Of a DNA stretch of 58,447 bases, positions 27,126-36,062 are shown in pieces (positions within the stretch are counted from its first letter, which is position 1; every line of letters starts with the position of its first letter). Source of the stretch: Porphyromonas bennonis DSM 23058 = JCM 16335 (GTDB taxonomy: Bacteria; Bacteroidota; Bacteroidia; Bacteroidales; Porphyromonadaceae). The notes under the pieces are model-generated. The model searched no databases, was not told the origin of the DNA, and saw only the letters and a program-made list of their open reading frames with translations. The translations under genes and the position numbers were made by a program. The DNA lies in the NCBI RefSeq assembly GCF_000375645.1, contig NZ_AQWR01000007.1, positions 104 to 58,550 on the forward strand. Direction: 5' to 3'.

Positions 27126-28157
27126 ATGAGTAACACCGTACCACCATCGGGGGAGAGGACCGACAAGTGGCAGCGTGCGCTTGACGCAACGGTCAGCACC
27201 CTTAAGACGACCAAGTTTTGGTCCGAGCTGTTTATTATGACGGCAGCGGTATTCATGTGCGCCGTGGCCATTCACTTCTTCCTTTACCCAAGTGGGATCA
27301 TCACAGGATCGGCGACAGGTGTGGCGATCGTCTTCAATCGACTCATGCCGGGCATCACGACAGGTAACTTCATCCTGATCATCAATGTCCTGCTCCTGAT
27401 AGTCGCCTTCATCATCCTGGGGCCGGAGTTTGGCGCCAAGACGGTCTACACCTCGATCATCCTCGGTCCATTTGTCGACTTCCTGGCCGACGTGGCACCG
27501 ATAGAGGGGTCGCTCTTTGCCACCGAAATAGCGGGGACGATGTACTCCGATCTCTGGTCGGATGCGCTCTGGTTTGTCCTCATCATCGGCATAGCGCAGG
27601 CGATCCTCTTCTCCGTCAATGCCTCAACCGGGGGACTGGACATCGTGGGGAAGATCATCACGAAGTACACCCACATGCCCATCGGTACATCGGTGGCGAT
27701 AGTGGGGATACTCTCCTGCTTTACCGCACTCCTCACCAGCTCTCTCGGCAACGTGCTTATGGGCATCTTAGTCACCTGGATCAACGGACTGATCATCGAC
27801 TACTTCATGAGCAAGATGAGTACGAAGATCCGCGTGATGATCGTCGTCGATGACCCGACGAAGACCAAGGACTACATCCTCCATACGATCAATCGTGGCG
27901 TCACGATCCACGAGGTCTATGGTGGCTACACGGGCAAGAAGAAGTATCAGCTGGAGACCGAGCTGGATCAGAAGGACTTCACGAAGCTACGGCAGTACCT
28001 CAGCACCACGACGGAGAATACCTTCGTCACCGCCGATCCGGTGAGCGATGTCTATGGTATCTGGCGGGAGAAGCCGCACCTCAAACAGCTGGAGGAGGAG
28101 GCTGAGGTAGAGAGCACGGTAACCATCCCCAATAGTCGCCGCATCAAGCCGGAGTAA
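27126..28157 (+). CDS. YitT family membrane protein (DUF161/DUF2179)
   Basis: 343 residues. Five or six hydrophobic segments fill residues about 35-225; the first carries AVAIHFFLYPSGIITGSATG, the YitT repeat signature (F..P..i..GG..G). Residues about 235-320 form the soluble C-terminal DUF2179 domain (DYILHTINRGVTIHEVYGGY). The family is widespread and of unknown transport function. The downstream porin-like gene starts 6 bp after its stop, so both are probably cotranscribed. Confidence 0.88.
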   Translation: MSNTVPPSGERTDKWQRALDATVSTLKTTKFWSELFIMTAAVFMCAVAIHFFLYPSGIITGSATGVAIVFNRLMPGITTGNFILIINVLLLIVAFIILGPEFGAKTVYTSIILGPFVDFLADVAPIEGSLFATEIAGTMYSDLWSDALWFVLIIGIAQAILFSVNASTGGLDIVGKIITKYTHMPIGTSVAIVGILSCFTALLTSSLGNVLMGILVTWINGLIIDYFMSKMSTKIRVMIVVDDPTKTKDYILHTINRGVTIHEVYGGYTGKKKYQLETELDQKDFTKLRQYLSTTTENTFVTADPVSDVYGIWREKPHLKQLEEEAEVESTVTIPNSRRIKPE

Positions 28158-28163
28158 ATCCCA

Positions 28164-29213
28164 ATGCATAAGTTAGTACTGCGACCGCTCTTTGCGCTCC
28201 TCGCCCTACTCTCCCTGACTCTGCTCTCGAGGGCGGAGGAGCGGAGGCTGGACCCGATCCACATCGATCTGGAGGCGCGCGGGAGCTACCACCTAGACTA
28301 TGTCGCCGGCACTCTGGATGAGGGGCGGACAGGATTTAGGGGCGACATCTTCAACTTCATTATGTGGGGTGAGCTGGCTCCAAAGCTGGAGTACAAGGCT
28401 CGGGTGCGGCTCAATGGCGTCAATAGTGACTACTCCTTCTTCGACGCCACCGACTGGCTCTACCTCTCCTACAAGCTGACCGACCGTCTCTCGATCCTGG
28501 CGGGCAAGTGGACGATCTACGTGGCGGGCTGGGAGCCGGAGCTGGCGCCGATAGACTGCTTCCAGCTGTCGGTCTTCCTCTACCACATCCCCTGCTACGC
28601 CTGGGGCGTGACCGGTTTCTACACCCTACCTGGGGAGAAGGACACCCTCGGGGCGCAGCTCTGTGAGAGTCCTTTTCGTCGCGAGTGGCAACAGAAGTCC
28701 GGGACGCCGGCAAGTATGTATGCCTACAACTTCTTCTGGGAGGGAAGCCATGGGTGGTACGACCCGCTCTGGTCGGCCAATGTGATCGAGTACCAGCCGG
28801 GGAAGTTCATCAATTACCTCTACCTCGGCAATCGATTCAACATCGGCTCCAAGACGGAGCTGGACATTGACCTGGGGAATAGAGCGACCTTTGGACAAAA
28901 GCCATTCTTCTTCTCCGATTACTCTCTCACCACTCGGCTGAAGTACTACCCCTCCGACTACCTCAAGCTGATCCTCCGAGCCGGTTACGATACCAATAAG
29001 AGCGGTCTCGATGCCGACCACATGGTGACCGATGGAACGGAGATCAGCCAGGTGGGCTGCGGGGTGGAGTACTTCCCCTACGGAGACAACCGTCTGAGGC
29101 TGCACGGTAATATCGGATACGCCTTTGGCACCAATACACACCCCGAGGCGGAGGTGCTGGACAGGGAGATGCTCCTTGACGTGGGACTCACTTGGCGGAT
29201 CCATGCCAAGTAA
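28164..29213 (+). CDS. Outer membrane porin-like beta-barrel protein
   Basis: 349 residues with a Sec signal (MHKLVLRPLFALLALLSLTLLSRA). The mature part is built of alternating amphipathic strands with aromatic residues (YLSYKLTDRLSILAGKWTIY, TRLKYYPSDYLKLILRAGYD) and ends in a strand closing with WRIHAK. The segment around SILAGKW recalls the phosphate-selective porin O/P family, but I cannot settle the family. The product should lie in the outer membrane. It is the second gene of the YitT unit. Confidence 0.65.
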   Translation: MHKLVLRPLFALLALLSLTLLSRAEERRLDPIHIDLEARGSYHLDYVAGTLDEGRTGFRGDIFNFIMWGELAPKLEYKARVRLNGVNSDYSFFDATDWLYLSYKLTDRLSILAGKWTIYVAGWEPELAPIDCFQLSVFLYHIPCYAWGVTGFYTLPGEKDTLGAQLCESPFRREWQQKSGTPASMYAYNFFWEGSHGWYDPLWSANVIEYQPGKFINYLYLGNRFNIGSKTELDIDLGNRATFGQKPFFFSDYSLTTRLKYYPSDYLKLILRAGYDTNKSGLDADHMVTDGTEISQVGCGVEYFPYGDNRLRLHGNIGYAFGTNTHPEAEVLDREMLLDVGLTWRIHAK

Positions 29214-29237
29214 TCGGTGGCGTGTAGTCATTTTTAT

Positions 29238-29245
29238 TATCTTTG
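29238..29245 (+). promoter_or_regulatory. Promoter -7 box for the TerB_N gene
   Basis: TATCTTTG, 61 bp before the ATG at 29307. Confidence 0.6.
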
Positions 29246-29306
29246 TCACACAGTGTGGTGGTAGCGACCTCCACTTACCATAGTAACCACTTAGTGAATC
29301 AACAGC

Positions 29307-30728
29307 ATGAATTTCCTAAAGAGACTCTTCGGCGTCGGCAGTGACGACAACGACAGCAAGGACGATGACCGTCGCCGGGAAGAGAGACGCCCCGAGCCCT
29401 CTGCCAAGCCCGAACCTAAGCCACAGAGGAGCGAGGCAGAGAGAGAGAGACCTCAGCGCCCCCAGCGCCGCCGTAACAACAATCCCGATGAGCGGCGTAA
29501 CCAGCCACGACGCAAGCCCTCAGACAATGAGCGGAGACCCAAGCGCAATGACGAGGCCACCGAGGACAACCGTCGCAGAGGCGGATCCGGGGAGAGCGGT
29601 CGCCGTCGTCGCCGCCCCGCAGACCGTCGAGGCGAGCGGAGGAACCGCATCGAGGAGAGACCCCGCGCCACCGAGCTCTCAGAGTATGTACTGAGCACAG
29701 CAGAGGTGGTGCACGATGAGGAGCGAGATAAGTGGCGCTCACTCGACTTCCGTAAGCTGGACACGGTGACCTCTGAGAGGACTCTGGCACAGGATCACCC
29801 CGAGGACCTTGATCTGCCGGAGCCGATGCGTCAGGCGATCCGGGAGTCGCTCGTCTGGGTTTCCTATGACGAGGATTTGCCGGAGATCAGCTTTGACGAA
29901 GAAGGCAATAAGCAGATCGGAGGGACTGAGGAGCAGCAGCGGCAGCCCTACTTCCTCGAGCCGAGTACGATCTGGACCAAGGCTCCTATCTCTGAGGGCG
30001 ACGGCGGACGACTGAAGTACTCCCCCTCCTACCTCGAGCTCACCCCGGAGCAGAGATATGAGTATCTCGACTGGCTCACCCGCAAGGACAAGAGCGGCAA
30101 GTGGGGCTACGTCTTCCTCTACTACAATGGTCTGGAACGCCACCTCCTGCTGGGCGATCTCGACCGTGCCGTGGAGGAGATCCTGAAGCTCCGCGAGACC
30201 TTCCCCTGGCAGCACAAGCTGATCAACGCCTCCGAGTACGCTGTGATCAACTCTTGCTTTGCCCGTCGCCGCAGAGATCTGCTCCAGAAGCTGATCGATG
30301 AGGGTGCCTTCACCGGTATCTCTCTCCTTCAGATGACCATCTCCTACGAGAGTGATGTCAATCTCGGGGCTGAGGACCTGCTCAATATCTTCTACAAGCT
30401 CTATCCGGAGGCACGCACCGCTCTCCACCACGACCGCGACCGTCTCAGGACGCACGTGGAGAGTGCGCTGAATAAGCTGACCCTCTACGATGGACTCCCG
30501 ATCTACCGCTACCCGATCGACGAGGTGAAGACGAAGAACGAGCACCGCTTCCTCAACGACTCCTTCCCGGAGTACCTGCGAGGCTGCGTGATGCCGGACT
30601 TCTACTCCCTGGATCCCTTCCGCAACGACGTGGATCTGATCTTCCACACCGCCTTCGACGCCTACAAGGCCGACACCCGCTCAGAGGAAAGCGAGGACGA
30701 GGCGATGCCTGAGGATAAGGAGGAGTAA
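29307..30728 (+). CDS. TerB_N-domain protein with a basic disordered N-terminus
   Basis: 473 residues. Residues about 12-120 are almost wholly Arg/Glu/Pro/Asp/Asn and surely disordered. From about 230 the text YLELTPEQRYEYLDWL followed by YVFLYYNGLERHLL matches the TerB N-terminal domain (family pattern: Y..L...QR..YL.WL ... Y.FLY..GLERR). The C-terminus (about 455-473) is acidic. TerB_N proteins are linked to tellurite-resistance-like or stress systems, but no ter genes are nearby and the function is unknown. Single gene with its own promoter and a hairpin after it. Confidence 0.75.
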   Translation: MNFLKRLFGVGSDDNDSKDDDRRREERRPEPSAKPEPKPQRSEAERERPQRPQRRRNNNPDERRNQPRRKPSDNERRPKRNDEATEDNRRRGGSGESGRRRRRPADRRGERRNRIEERPRATELSEYVLSTAEVVHDEERDKWRSLDFRKLDTVTSERTLAQDHPEDLDLPEPMRQAIRESLVWVSYDEDLPEISFDEEGNKQIGGTEEQQRQPYFLEPSTIWTKAPISEGDGGRLKYSPSYLELTPEQRYEYLDWLTRKDKSGKWGYVFLYYNGLERHLLLGDLDRAVEEILKLRETFPWQHKLINASEYAVINSCFARRRRDLLQKLIDEGAFTGISLLQMTISYESDVNLGAEDLLNIFYKLYPEARTALHHDRDRLRTHVESALNKLTLYDGLPIYRYPIDEVKTKNEHRFLNDSFPEYLRGCVMPDFYSLDPFRNDVDLIFHTAFDAYKADTRSEESEDEAMPEDKEE

Positions 30729-30745
30729 ACACCTTTCCCATTAGG

Positions 30746-30795
30746 TCGATGCAGTCCCTCTGTGATCATTGCGACACAGAGGGACTGCATCGACT
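30746..30795. repeat. Long perfect hairpin with GGGACTGC core
   Basis: A perfect 20-bp inverted repeat (30746-30765 with 30776-30795, 10-nt loop) carrying CACAGAGGGACTGCATC in the right arm. A further pair TCCCAT (30737-30742) and ATGGGA (30806-30811) may extend the stem. It lies 17 bp past the TerB_N stop and lacks a clean U-run. Confidence 0.85.
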
Positions 30796-30849
30796 TATAG
30801 TCTGATGGGACATTGTACCGGAAATCGTTTTTCATATATAAATTTGTAG

Positions 30850-30857
30850 TAGATTTG
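30850..30857 (+). promoter_or_regulatory. Promoter -7 box for the nrf operon
   Basis: TAGATTTG, 31 bp before the nrfH ATG; a second match TAAATTTG lies at 30838-30845. No recognisable FNR- or HcpR-type site was found by eye. Confidence 0.5.
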
Positions 30858-30888
30858 TGAAGAAAAGCAATACACGACAGCATAGACT

Positions 30889-31500
30889 ATGAGCCTCAGA
30901 GACCGCTGGAGACGCCTCATCAACACCTTGCTTCCTACTCACAAGAGCAGGGTAGCGATCGTTGTACTACTCGGTGTCGTAGCCGGGATCGGCTCCTACC
31001 TCGTCTATATGTCTCGCGTCTGGAGCTATGCAGGCGACGACCCGGCGACATGCATCAATTGCCATGTTATGGAACCCTACTATGCCACTTGGATGCACAG
31101 CTCGCACGGCATAGAGACCACTTGCAACGACTGCCACGTCCCGCACGACAGCTTTGTGAGGAAGTACTTCTTCAAGGCAACAGACGGGCTCCGGCACTCC
31201 TACGTCTTCACTATGAGGGGCGAGCCACAGAGTATGAAGGCAATCCCCGAGAGTCAGAAGGTGATCTACGAGAATTGTATTCGCTGCCACTCGCAGCTCA
31301 ATCAAGAGTTTGTCAAGACTGGGATGCTCCGCGGTGCGTCTATCACCGACAGGACGGAGATGGCCTGCTGGGACTGTCACCGCGATGTACCTCACGGCGG
31401 AGTCAATAGCCTCTCCAATACACCCAATGCTATCGTTCCCTTCCCCAAGAGCCCAGTCCCCGACTGGATCAAGAGAGCGAAAAAGAGTAACCTCGACTAA
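30889..31500 (+). CDS. nrfH: Cytochrome c nitrite reductase small subunit NrfH
   Basis: 203 residues. One N-terminal membrane anchor (about residues 23-45) is followed by four CxxCH haem motifs: CINCH (C55), CNDCH, CIRCH and CWDCH. This is the NapC/NirT family tetrahaem quinol dehydrogenase. It passes electrons from menaquinol to NrfA on the periplasmic side. nrfA begins 33 bp later, and menA (38130) in the same window supplies the quinone. It heads the nrfHA-resB-ccsA operon. Confidence 0.97.
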   Translation: MSLRDRWRRLINTLLPTHKSRVAIVVLLGVVAGIGSYLVYMSRVWSYAGDDPATCINCHVMEPYYATWMHSSHGIETTCNDCHVPHDSFVRKYFFKATDGLRHSYVFTMRGEPQSMKAIPESQKVIYENCIRCHSQLNQEFVKTGMLRGASITDRTEMACWDCHRDVPHGGVNSLSNTPNAIVPFPKSPVPDWIKRAKKSNLD

Positions 31501-31533
31501 TAAAGCCACCCCACTATCTCATATATCCGCATT

Positions 31534-33039
31534 ATGAACGAGCAGAAACCCAAACGACTAAAAAGCTGGCAAGGCTGGCTCCTCTTCGGAGCCGTCCTCG
31601 TGATCGTCTTCTTGCTGGGACTCCTTGCAGCCTCAGTGACAGAGCGACGCGCAGAGATCCGATCGATCTACGCCAATAAGAAGATCGACATCGAGCCTGG
31701 CGAGGCAAAGAGCGAGGTCTACGGCATCAATTATCCGCGAGAATACGACACCTGGAGAGAGACCGCAGACACGACCTTCGAGAGCCGACACAATGGGAGC
31801 AAGGCGGTGGATGTGCTGGCAGAGCGACCGGAGATGGTCGTCCTGTGGGCAGGATACGCCTTCAGCCGCGACTACTCCACCCCGCGAGGACATATGCACA
31901 CTATAGAGGATGTCACCAATACTCTGCGAACGGGTACCCCGGGACTTCCGGATGGGGAGGATCTCCAGCCTGCTACATGCTGGACCTGCAAGGGTCCGGA
32001 TGTGCCGAGGATGATGCAACAGGTGGGGCTGCAGGAGTTTTACCAGAAACGCTGGTCCGACTGGGGGAGCGAGATAGTCAATCCTATCGGCTGCGCCGAC
32101 TGCCACGATGCGGAGACGATGGAGCTGCACATCAGCCGCCCGGCACTCGTAGAGGCTATGGAGCGCCGCGGGATCGACATCACCAAGGCGTCTCACCAAG
32201 AGATGCGCACCCTCGTCTGTGCTCAGTGTCACGTCGAATACTACTTCAAGAAGGACGGCAACTACCTCACCTTCCCCTGGGACAAGGGGATGACCTTTGA
32301 GGATGTGGAGGCTTACTACGACGAGCAGGACTACTATGACTACATCCATCCACTGAGCAAGGCGCATATCCTCAAGGCTCAGCACCCGGACTACGAGCTG
32401 GCACAGCACGGGATCCATGCTCAGAGAGGAGTCTCCTGCGCAGACTGCCATATGCCGTACATCAGCGAGGGGGGCGTAAAGTTTAGCGACCACCACATCA
32501 TGAGTCCTCTTGCTCAAATCGACCGTACCTGTCAGACCTGCCACCGAGAGAGCGAGGAGGAGCTACTGAAGAACGTCTACGACCGACAGGAGAAAGCACT
32601 CGAGGTACGGAACAGCCTCGAGAGGGAGCTCTCCAGGGCACATATAGAGGCAGCCTTTGCCTGGGAAAAGGGAGCGACGGAGAGTCAGATGGCACCGGTG
32701 CTCAAGCTGATCCGGGAGAGCCAATTCCGCTGGGATTATGGGGTGGCAAGCCACGGTGCGTCATTCCACGCCCCACAGGAGGTGACGCGTATCCTGAGCG
32801 GTGGACTGGAGAGAGCTCTTCAGGCTCGGGTGAAGCTGGCTCAGGTACTGGCGCAAAATGGTTTCACCGGCGAGGTACCAATGCCTGACATCAGCACGAA
32901 GGAGAAGGCACAGAAGTACATTGGTCTTGATATGAATAAGCTTCGGGAGAAGAAGGAGGAGTTTAAGAAAACCATTGTCCCGAAGTGGATCAAAGAGGCC
33001 AAAGCTAAGGGCAATATTTACACCGCCTCCAATCAGTGA
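31534..33039 (+). CDS. nrfA: Ammonia-forming cytochrome c nitrite reductase NrfA
   Basis: 501 residues with an N-terminal signal-anchor (about 17-36). The active-site haem is held by C149-WTCK, the special CxxCK motif in which Lys is the axial ligand. Four ordinary CxxCH motifs follow (CADCH, CAQCH, CADCH, CQTCH). The periplasmic pentahaem enzyme reduces nitrite to ammonia with six electrons from NrfH. Length matches the family. The CWTCK is the normal state and not a lesion. Confidence 0.98.
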   Translation: MNEQKPKRLKSWQGWLLFGAVLVIVFLLGLLAASVTERRAEIRSIYANKKIDIEPGEAKSEVYGINYPREYDTWRETADTTFESRHNGSKAVDVLAERPEMVVLWAGYAFSRDYSTPRGHMHTIEDVTNTLRTGTPGLPDGEDLQPATCWTCKGPDVPRMMQQVGLQEFYQKRWSDWGSEIVNPIGCADCHDAETMELHISRPALVEAMERRGIDITKASHQEMRTLVCAQCHVEYYFKKDGNYLTFPWDKGMTFEDVEAYYDEQDYYDYIHPLSKAHILKAQHPDYELAQHGIHAQRGVSCADCHMPYISEGGVKFSDHHIMSPLAQIDRTCQTCHRESEEELLKNVYDRQEKALEVRNSLERELSRAHIEAAFAWEKGATESQMAPVLKLIRESQFRWDYGVASHGASFHAPQEVTRILSGGLERALQARVKLAQVLAQNGFTGEVPMPDISTKEKAQKYIGLDMNKLREKKEEFKKTIVPKWIKEAKAKGNIYTASNQ

Positions 33040-33139
33040 GTCCCATTGCCACAAGACAATATGGGTATCATCTACACTGATAAGAGATATTCTCCGATGG
33101 CTCGGGTGACGTCTCTTGCCCTAAAGGGAAATCGTCGCG

Positions 33140-34414
33140 ATGGGTAAGAAGAATAGCCTCTGGAGTGGGAGATGGGGGTACAGAGAGGGCTGGGTCATCA
33201 CAGGCGGATTGCTCCTGATCGCACTCCTCTGGCAGGGCATCCTCGGTCCGTTACCGGGAGGGATGATCCCCCACACGACCGTCATCGGAGCTGTCATCGT
33301 CCTTGTATTGACAGCGGGGATCTTCACGGGGCTCAGGGAGCGGACAAAGGTGCCGGAGGCAATCCGATACCTCTTTAGCCCGGCAGCCACCATCTGCAGC
33401 ATCACTCTCTTTATGGGGGTGACCTTATTGGCAGGACTGACGACTCAGGTGCCGCCGGAGATGGCCATCGGGATGGGTGGAGTACTTCATCATATGGGAG
33501 CCACCTCCGTAGTACACTCCTATCCATTCATCACCTCATACCTCTACCTGCTACTAGTCCTGCTCTGTGTGACGATGCGCCGTGTGTGGCACTTCCGCCG
33601 ACCGATCCGTGACGGAGCCTTTGTACTCAATCACCTGGGACTCGCCTACTTCCTCACTTTTGCCCTCCTCAGCTCCAGTGCCATAGAGCGTTACCGGATG
33701 ACCATTACCGAGGGCGACACCGAGTGGAGGGGACTGATCGATGGGCGTCAGGAACCGGTGGAGCTACCGATAGCGATCGAGCTCAAGGACTTCCGAATGG
33801 AGGAGTATCCGCCCAAGCTAATGCTCCTTGACAGCAGAGAGGGGCTGGTAAAGGGGAAAGGCGGCACACCCCTTGAGCTACTTCTCGATCAACCGCTCCC
33901 ACAGAGTGGTCTGCTCGGTCAGTGGCACGTGACTGTAGATGAGCAACTTCCCCTCGCCGCACCGGTTATGAGTGGCGACACCCTGCGCTATGTCGAGTGG
34001 GGCAGCGATGGTGCGACGATGGCGGCACACGTCATTGTCTCACGAGAGGGAGACGAAGCTGTCTCGGGATGGGTCAGCAATGGGAGTTACCTCATCCCCT
34101 ATCGCGCTCTCACACTCAAAGACAGTCTGACTCTCGTGATGCCGGAGTGCGAGCCGAAGCAGTACTACTCGGACGTCGTCTACTACACACGGGAGGGAAG
34201 CACCGGTCAGGCGACGATCTCTGTCAATAGTCCTCTACGACTTGGTGACTGGTACATCTATCAACTCAGCTACGACGAGCGGAAGGGGCGATGGAGCGAC
34301 TTGACACAGCTGGAGCTAGTAAGAGACCCTTATATGCCGCACATTTACATCGGCTTGGTGATGCTCCTGCTCGGGGCGATCTTACTCATATTCAGTCCGC
34401 CCACGGATAAGTAA
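33140..34414 (+). CDS. ResB-like cytochrome c maturation protein
   Basis: 424 residues. Membrane segments lie at about 20-38, 46-64, 88-108, 130-150 and 165-185, then a large periplasmic domain (about 190-395) and a last helix near 400-418 (IYIGLVMLLLGAILLIFS). This is the ResB/Ccs1 half of System II cytochrome c maturation, which brings haem to apocytochromes. Its stop shares a base with the next start (TAATG). Context with NrfHA and CcsA makes the call firm although ResB sequences diverge. Confidence 0.83.
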   Translation: MGKKNSLWSGRWGYREGWVITGGLLLIALLWQGILGPLPGGMIPHTTVIGAVIVLVLTAGIFTGLRERTKVPEAIRYLFSPAATICSITLFMGVTLLAGLTTQVPPEMAIGMGGVLHHMGATSVVHSYPFITSYLYLLLVLLCVTMRRVWHFRRPIRDGAFVLNHLGLAYFLTFALLSSSAIERYRMTITEGDTEWRGLIDGRQEPVELPIAIELKDFRMEEYPPKLMLLDSREGLVKGKGGTPLELLLDQPLPQSGLLGQWHVTVDEQLPLAAPVMSGDTLRYVEWGSDGATMAAHVIVSREGDEAVSGWVSNGSYLIPYRALTLKDSLTLVMPECEPKQYYSDVVYYTREGSTGQATISVNSPLRLGDWYIYQLSYDERKGRWSDLTQLELVRDPYMPHIYIGLVMLLLGAILLIFSPPTDK

Positions 34415-35226
34415 TGGTTCAGATACTCAACCTATTGTCACAGACCCACTGGGATCACTTCGTCTGGTACGGGGTGACTGTGATACTCTTATCCTCCGTG
34501 GGAGCCGGTATGGGCTGGATCAGGCATCGACCGCTCGCGATACTGTTCTCCACCGCAGCACTCCTCGTTATGACCTACTTCATTGCCGGAATGTGGGTCA
34601 GCTTGGGGCGTCCACCGATGCGGACACAAGGCGAGACGAGGCTGCTCTACTCCTTCTTCGTCCTGATTGCCGGTATCCTCGTCTACAGCCGATGGCGGTA
34701 TCGGTGGATCCTCTCCTTCAGCACCATACTGGCGACAGTCTTCATCATCATCAATATCGTCAAGCCTCAGATCCACTCCAAGACGATGATGGCGGCACTT
34801 GTGAGCCCCTACTTTGTCCCCCATGTAATCTCCTATATGTTTGCCTACGGGATGCTTGGTATCTCGCTGATTATCGGGCTCTACGCCGCGTATAAGAGGT
34901 CCGGCGACCATACGGAGCTGCTCAGGGTGATGGACAATCTCGCATACACCGGCATCGGATTTCTCCTGATCGGGCTGATCCTCGGTGCAATCTGGGCAAA
35001 AGCAGCGTGGGGGACCTACTGGGGATGGGATCCAAAGGAGACATGGGCAGCGATAACCCTCGCAGCGTACCTGCTCTTCCTCCACCACAGGAAGTTTCAC
35101 CCGGCAGACCTCAGGACCTCGATCTGGCTGCTTATCCTAAGCTTTCTCTTCCTGCAGATGTGCTGGTATGGAGTCAATTACCTCCCCTCCGCCAAGGGCA
35201 GCATCCACACCTACGGGACGACATAA
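34414..35226 (+). CDS. CcsA/ResC-type cytochrome c maturation protein
   Basis: 270 residues with about eight membrane helices. WGTYWGWDPKETWAAI is the tryptophan-rich WWD haem-handling motif of the CcmC/CcmF/CcsA family. Conserved His residues lie in flanking helices (PHVISY, HHRKFH). Together with the ResB-like protein it forms the System II haem lyase that matures NrfH and NrfA. Translationally coupled to resB (1-bp overlap). Last gene of the operon; a weak hairpin CATCCGT/ACGGATG lies just after it. Confidence 0.9.
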   Translation: MVQILNLLSQTHWDHFVWYGVTVILLSSVGAGMGWIRHRPLAILFSTAALLVMTYFIAGMWVSLGRPPMRTQGETRLLYSFFVLIAGILVYSRWRYRWILSFSTILATVFIIINIVKPQIHSKTMMAALVSPYFVPHVISYMFAYGMLGISLIIGLYAAYKRSGDHTELLRVMDNLAYTGIGFLLIGLILGAIWAKAAWGTYWGWDPKETWAAITLAAYLLFLHHRKFHPADLRTSIWLLILSFLFLQMCWYGVNYLPSAKGSIHTYGTT

Positions 35227-35426
35227 GTGACACATCCGTGACAAAACGGATGCCTCCAAGGGACATCCTGTCTCTGCGTCGGACATTGGGGTCGGACAGC
35301 TTTGTCAGCATAATACCCTAATTGTCAGACATCTGCATATGGTACCAAACTTGTCCTATGCTTGGTGTTGATGGCTTCTGAGCCTGAGACTGAATAGGAA
35401 AGTAAACCAACCAAAGCATAAGGATT

Positions 35427-35897
35427 ATGACACGTACAGGATTTGATCTCTTCAACGATCTCTTTTTCAACGACAACTTCCTCCGTCCCTACTACAGCAC
35501 CACGCGCGGAACTTCCAGTCCCGCGACCAACGTGATCGAGGAGGAGGATGCATACAAGCTACAGGTGTCGGCACCCGGCTTCACGAAGGCGGATGTGGAT
35601 GTGAAGCTTGACCAGGACGGCAACCTCGTGATCTCGCTGGACAAGAAGAGCTGCGACGAAGCGCCCAAGACCGAAAACTCGGATGAGAAGCAGGTGGCTA
35701 CGTCCGACCAGAAGCCGGTGCACTACCTCCGTCGGGAGTTTTACCACCAGAGCTCGATGCAGCGCTTCTCCCTCCCCGAGGATGCGGACGCTGACAGCAT
35801 CCGCGCCAAGATGGAGGACGGCATCCTCGAGGTGGTGATCCCTAAGGTCAAGCCTGAGGAGAAGCCGAGCATCGAAAGAGCCATCAACATCGACTAA
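35427..35897 (+). CDS. Hsp20/alpha-crystallin family small heat-shock protein
   Basis: 156 residues. The alpha-crystallin domain spans about 30-145: YKLQVSAPGFTKADVDVKL, then FSLPEDADADSIRAKMEDGI and LEVVIPK, the conserved A-x-x-x-n-GvL-like end. The N-terminus FDLFNDLFFNDNF is the hydrophobic oligomerisation arm. A charged insert (about 75-98) is longer than usual. It holds unfolded proteins in the cytoplasm under stress. Single gene; I see no certain heat-shock operator in the 200 bp upstream. Confidence 0.93.
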   Translation: MTRTGFDLFNDLFFNDNFLRPYYSTTRGTSSPATNVIEEEDAYKLQVSAPGFTKADVDVKLDQDGNLVISLDKKSCDEAPKTENSDEKQVATSDQKPVHYLRREFYHQSSMQRFSLPEDADADSIRAKMEDGILEVVIPKVKPEEKPSIERAINID

Positions 35898-35929
35898 GCT
35901 CAGATTAGAGAAGAACTTGGTAAAACAAT

Positions 35930-35966
35930 GGGACTGCATAGAGAGGACAACTCTCTATGCAGTCCC
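35930..35966 (+). terminator. Terminator hairpin after hsp20, GGGACTGC core
   Basis: GGGACTGCATAGAGAG (35930-35945) pairs perfectly with 35951-35966, 5-nt loop, followed by TTTACTTTTGG. It shares its core with the hairpins at 26559 and 30746. Confidence 0.75.
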
Positions 35967-36015
35967 TTTACTTTTGGTGTGTCGCAAGCCGTTCCCGCAA
36001 CAGAATGAAAATCGC

Positions 36016-36023
36016 TACCTTTG
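36016..36023 (+). promoter_or_regulatory. Promoter -7 box for ftsE
   Basis: TACCTTTG, about 40-45 bp before the ftsE start. A frame opening at 36021 would begin inside it. Confidence 0.6.
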
Positions 36024-36062
36024 CCTAAGATCCTCAGTAGGACTCATACTATACAGCAATCA

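Noticed and set aside
31978-31992. CWTCK in NrfA as a damaged haem motif
   Set aside because: CxxCK is the normal active-site haem motif of this enzyme.
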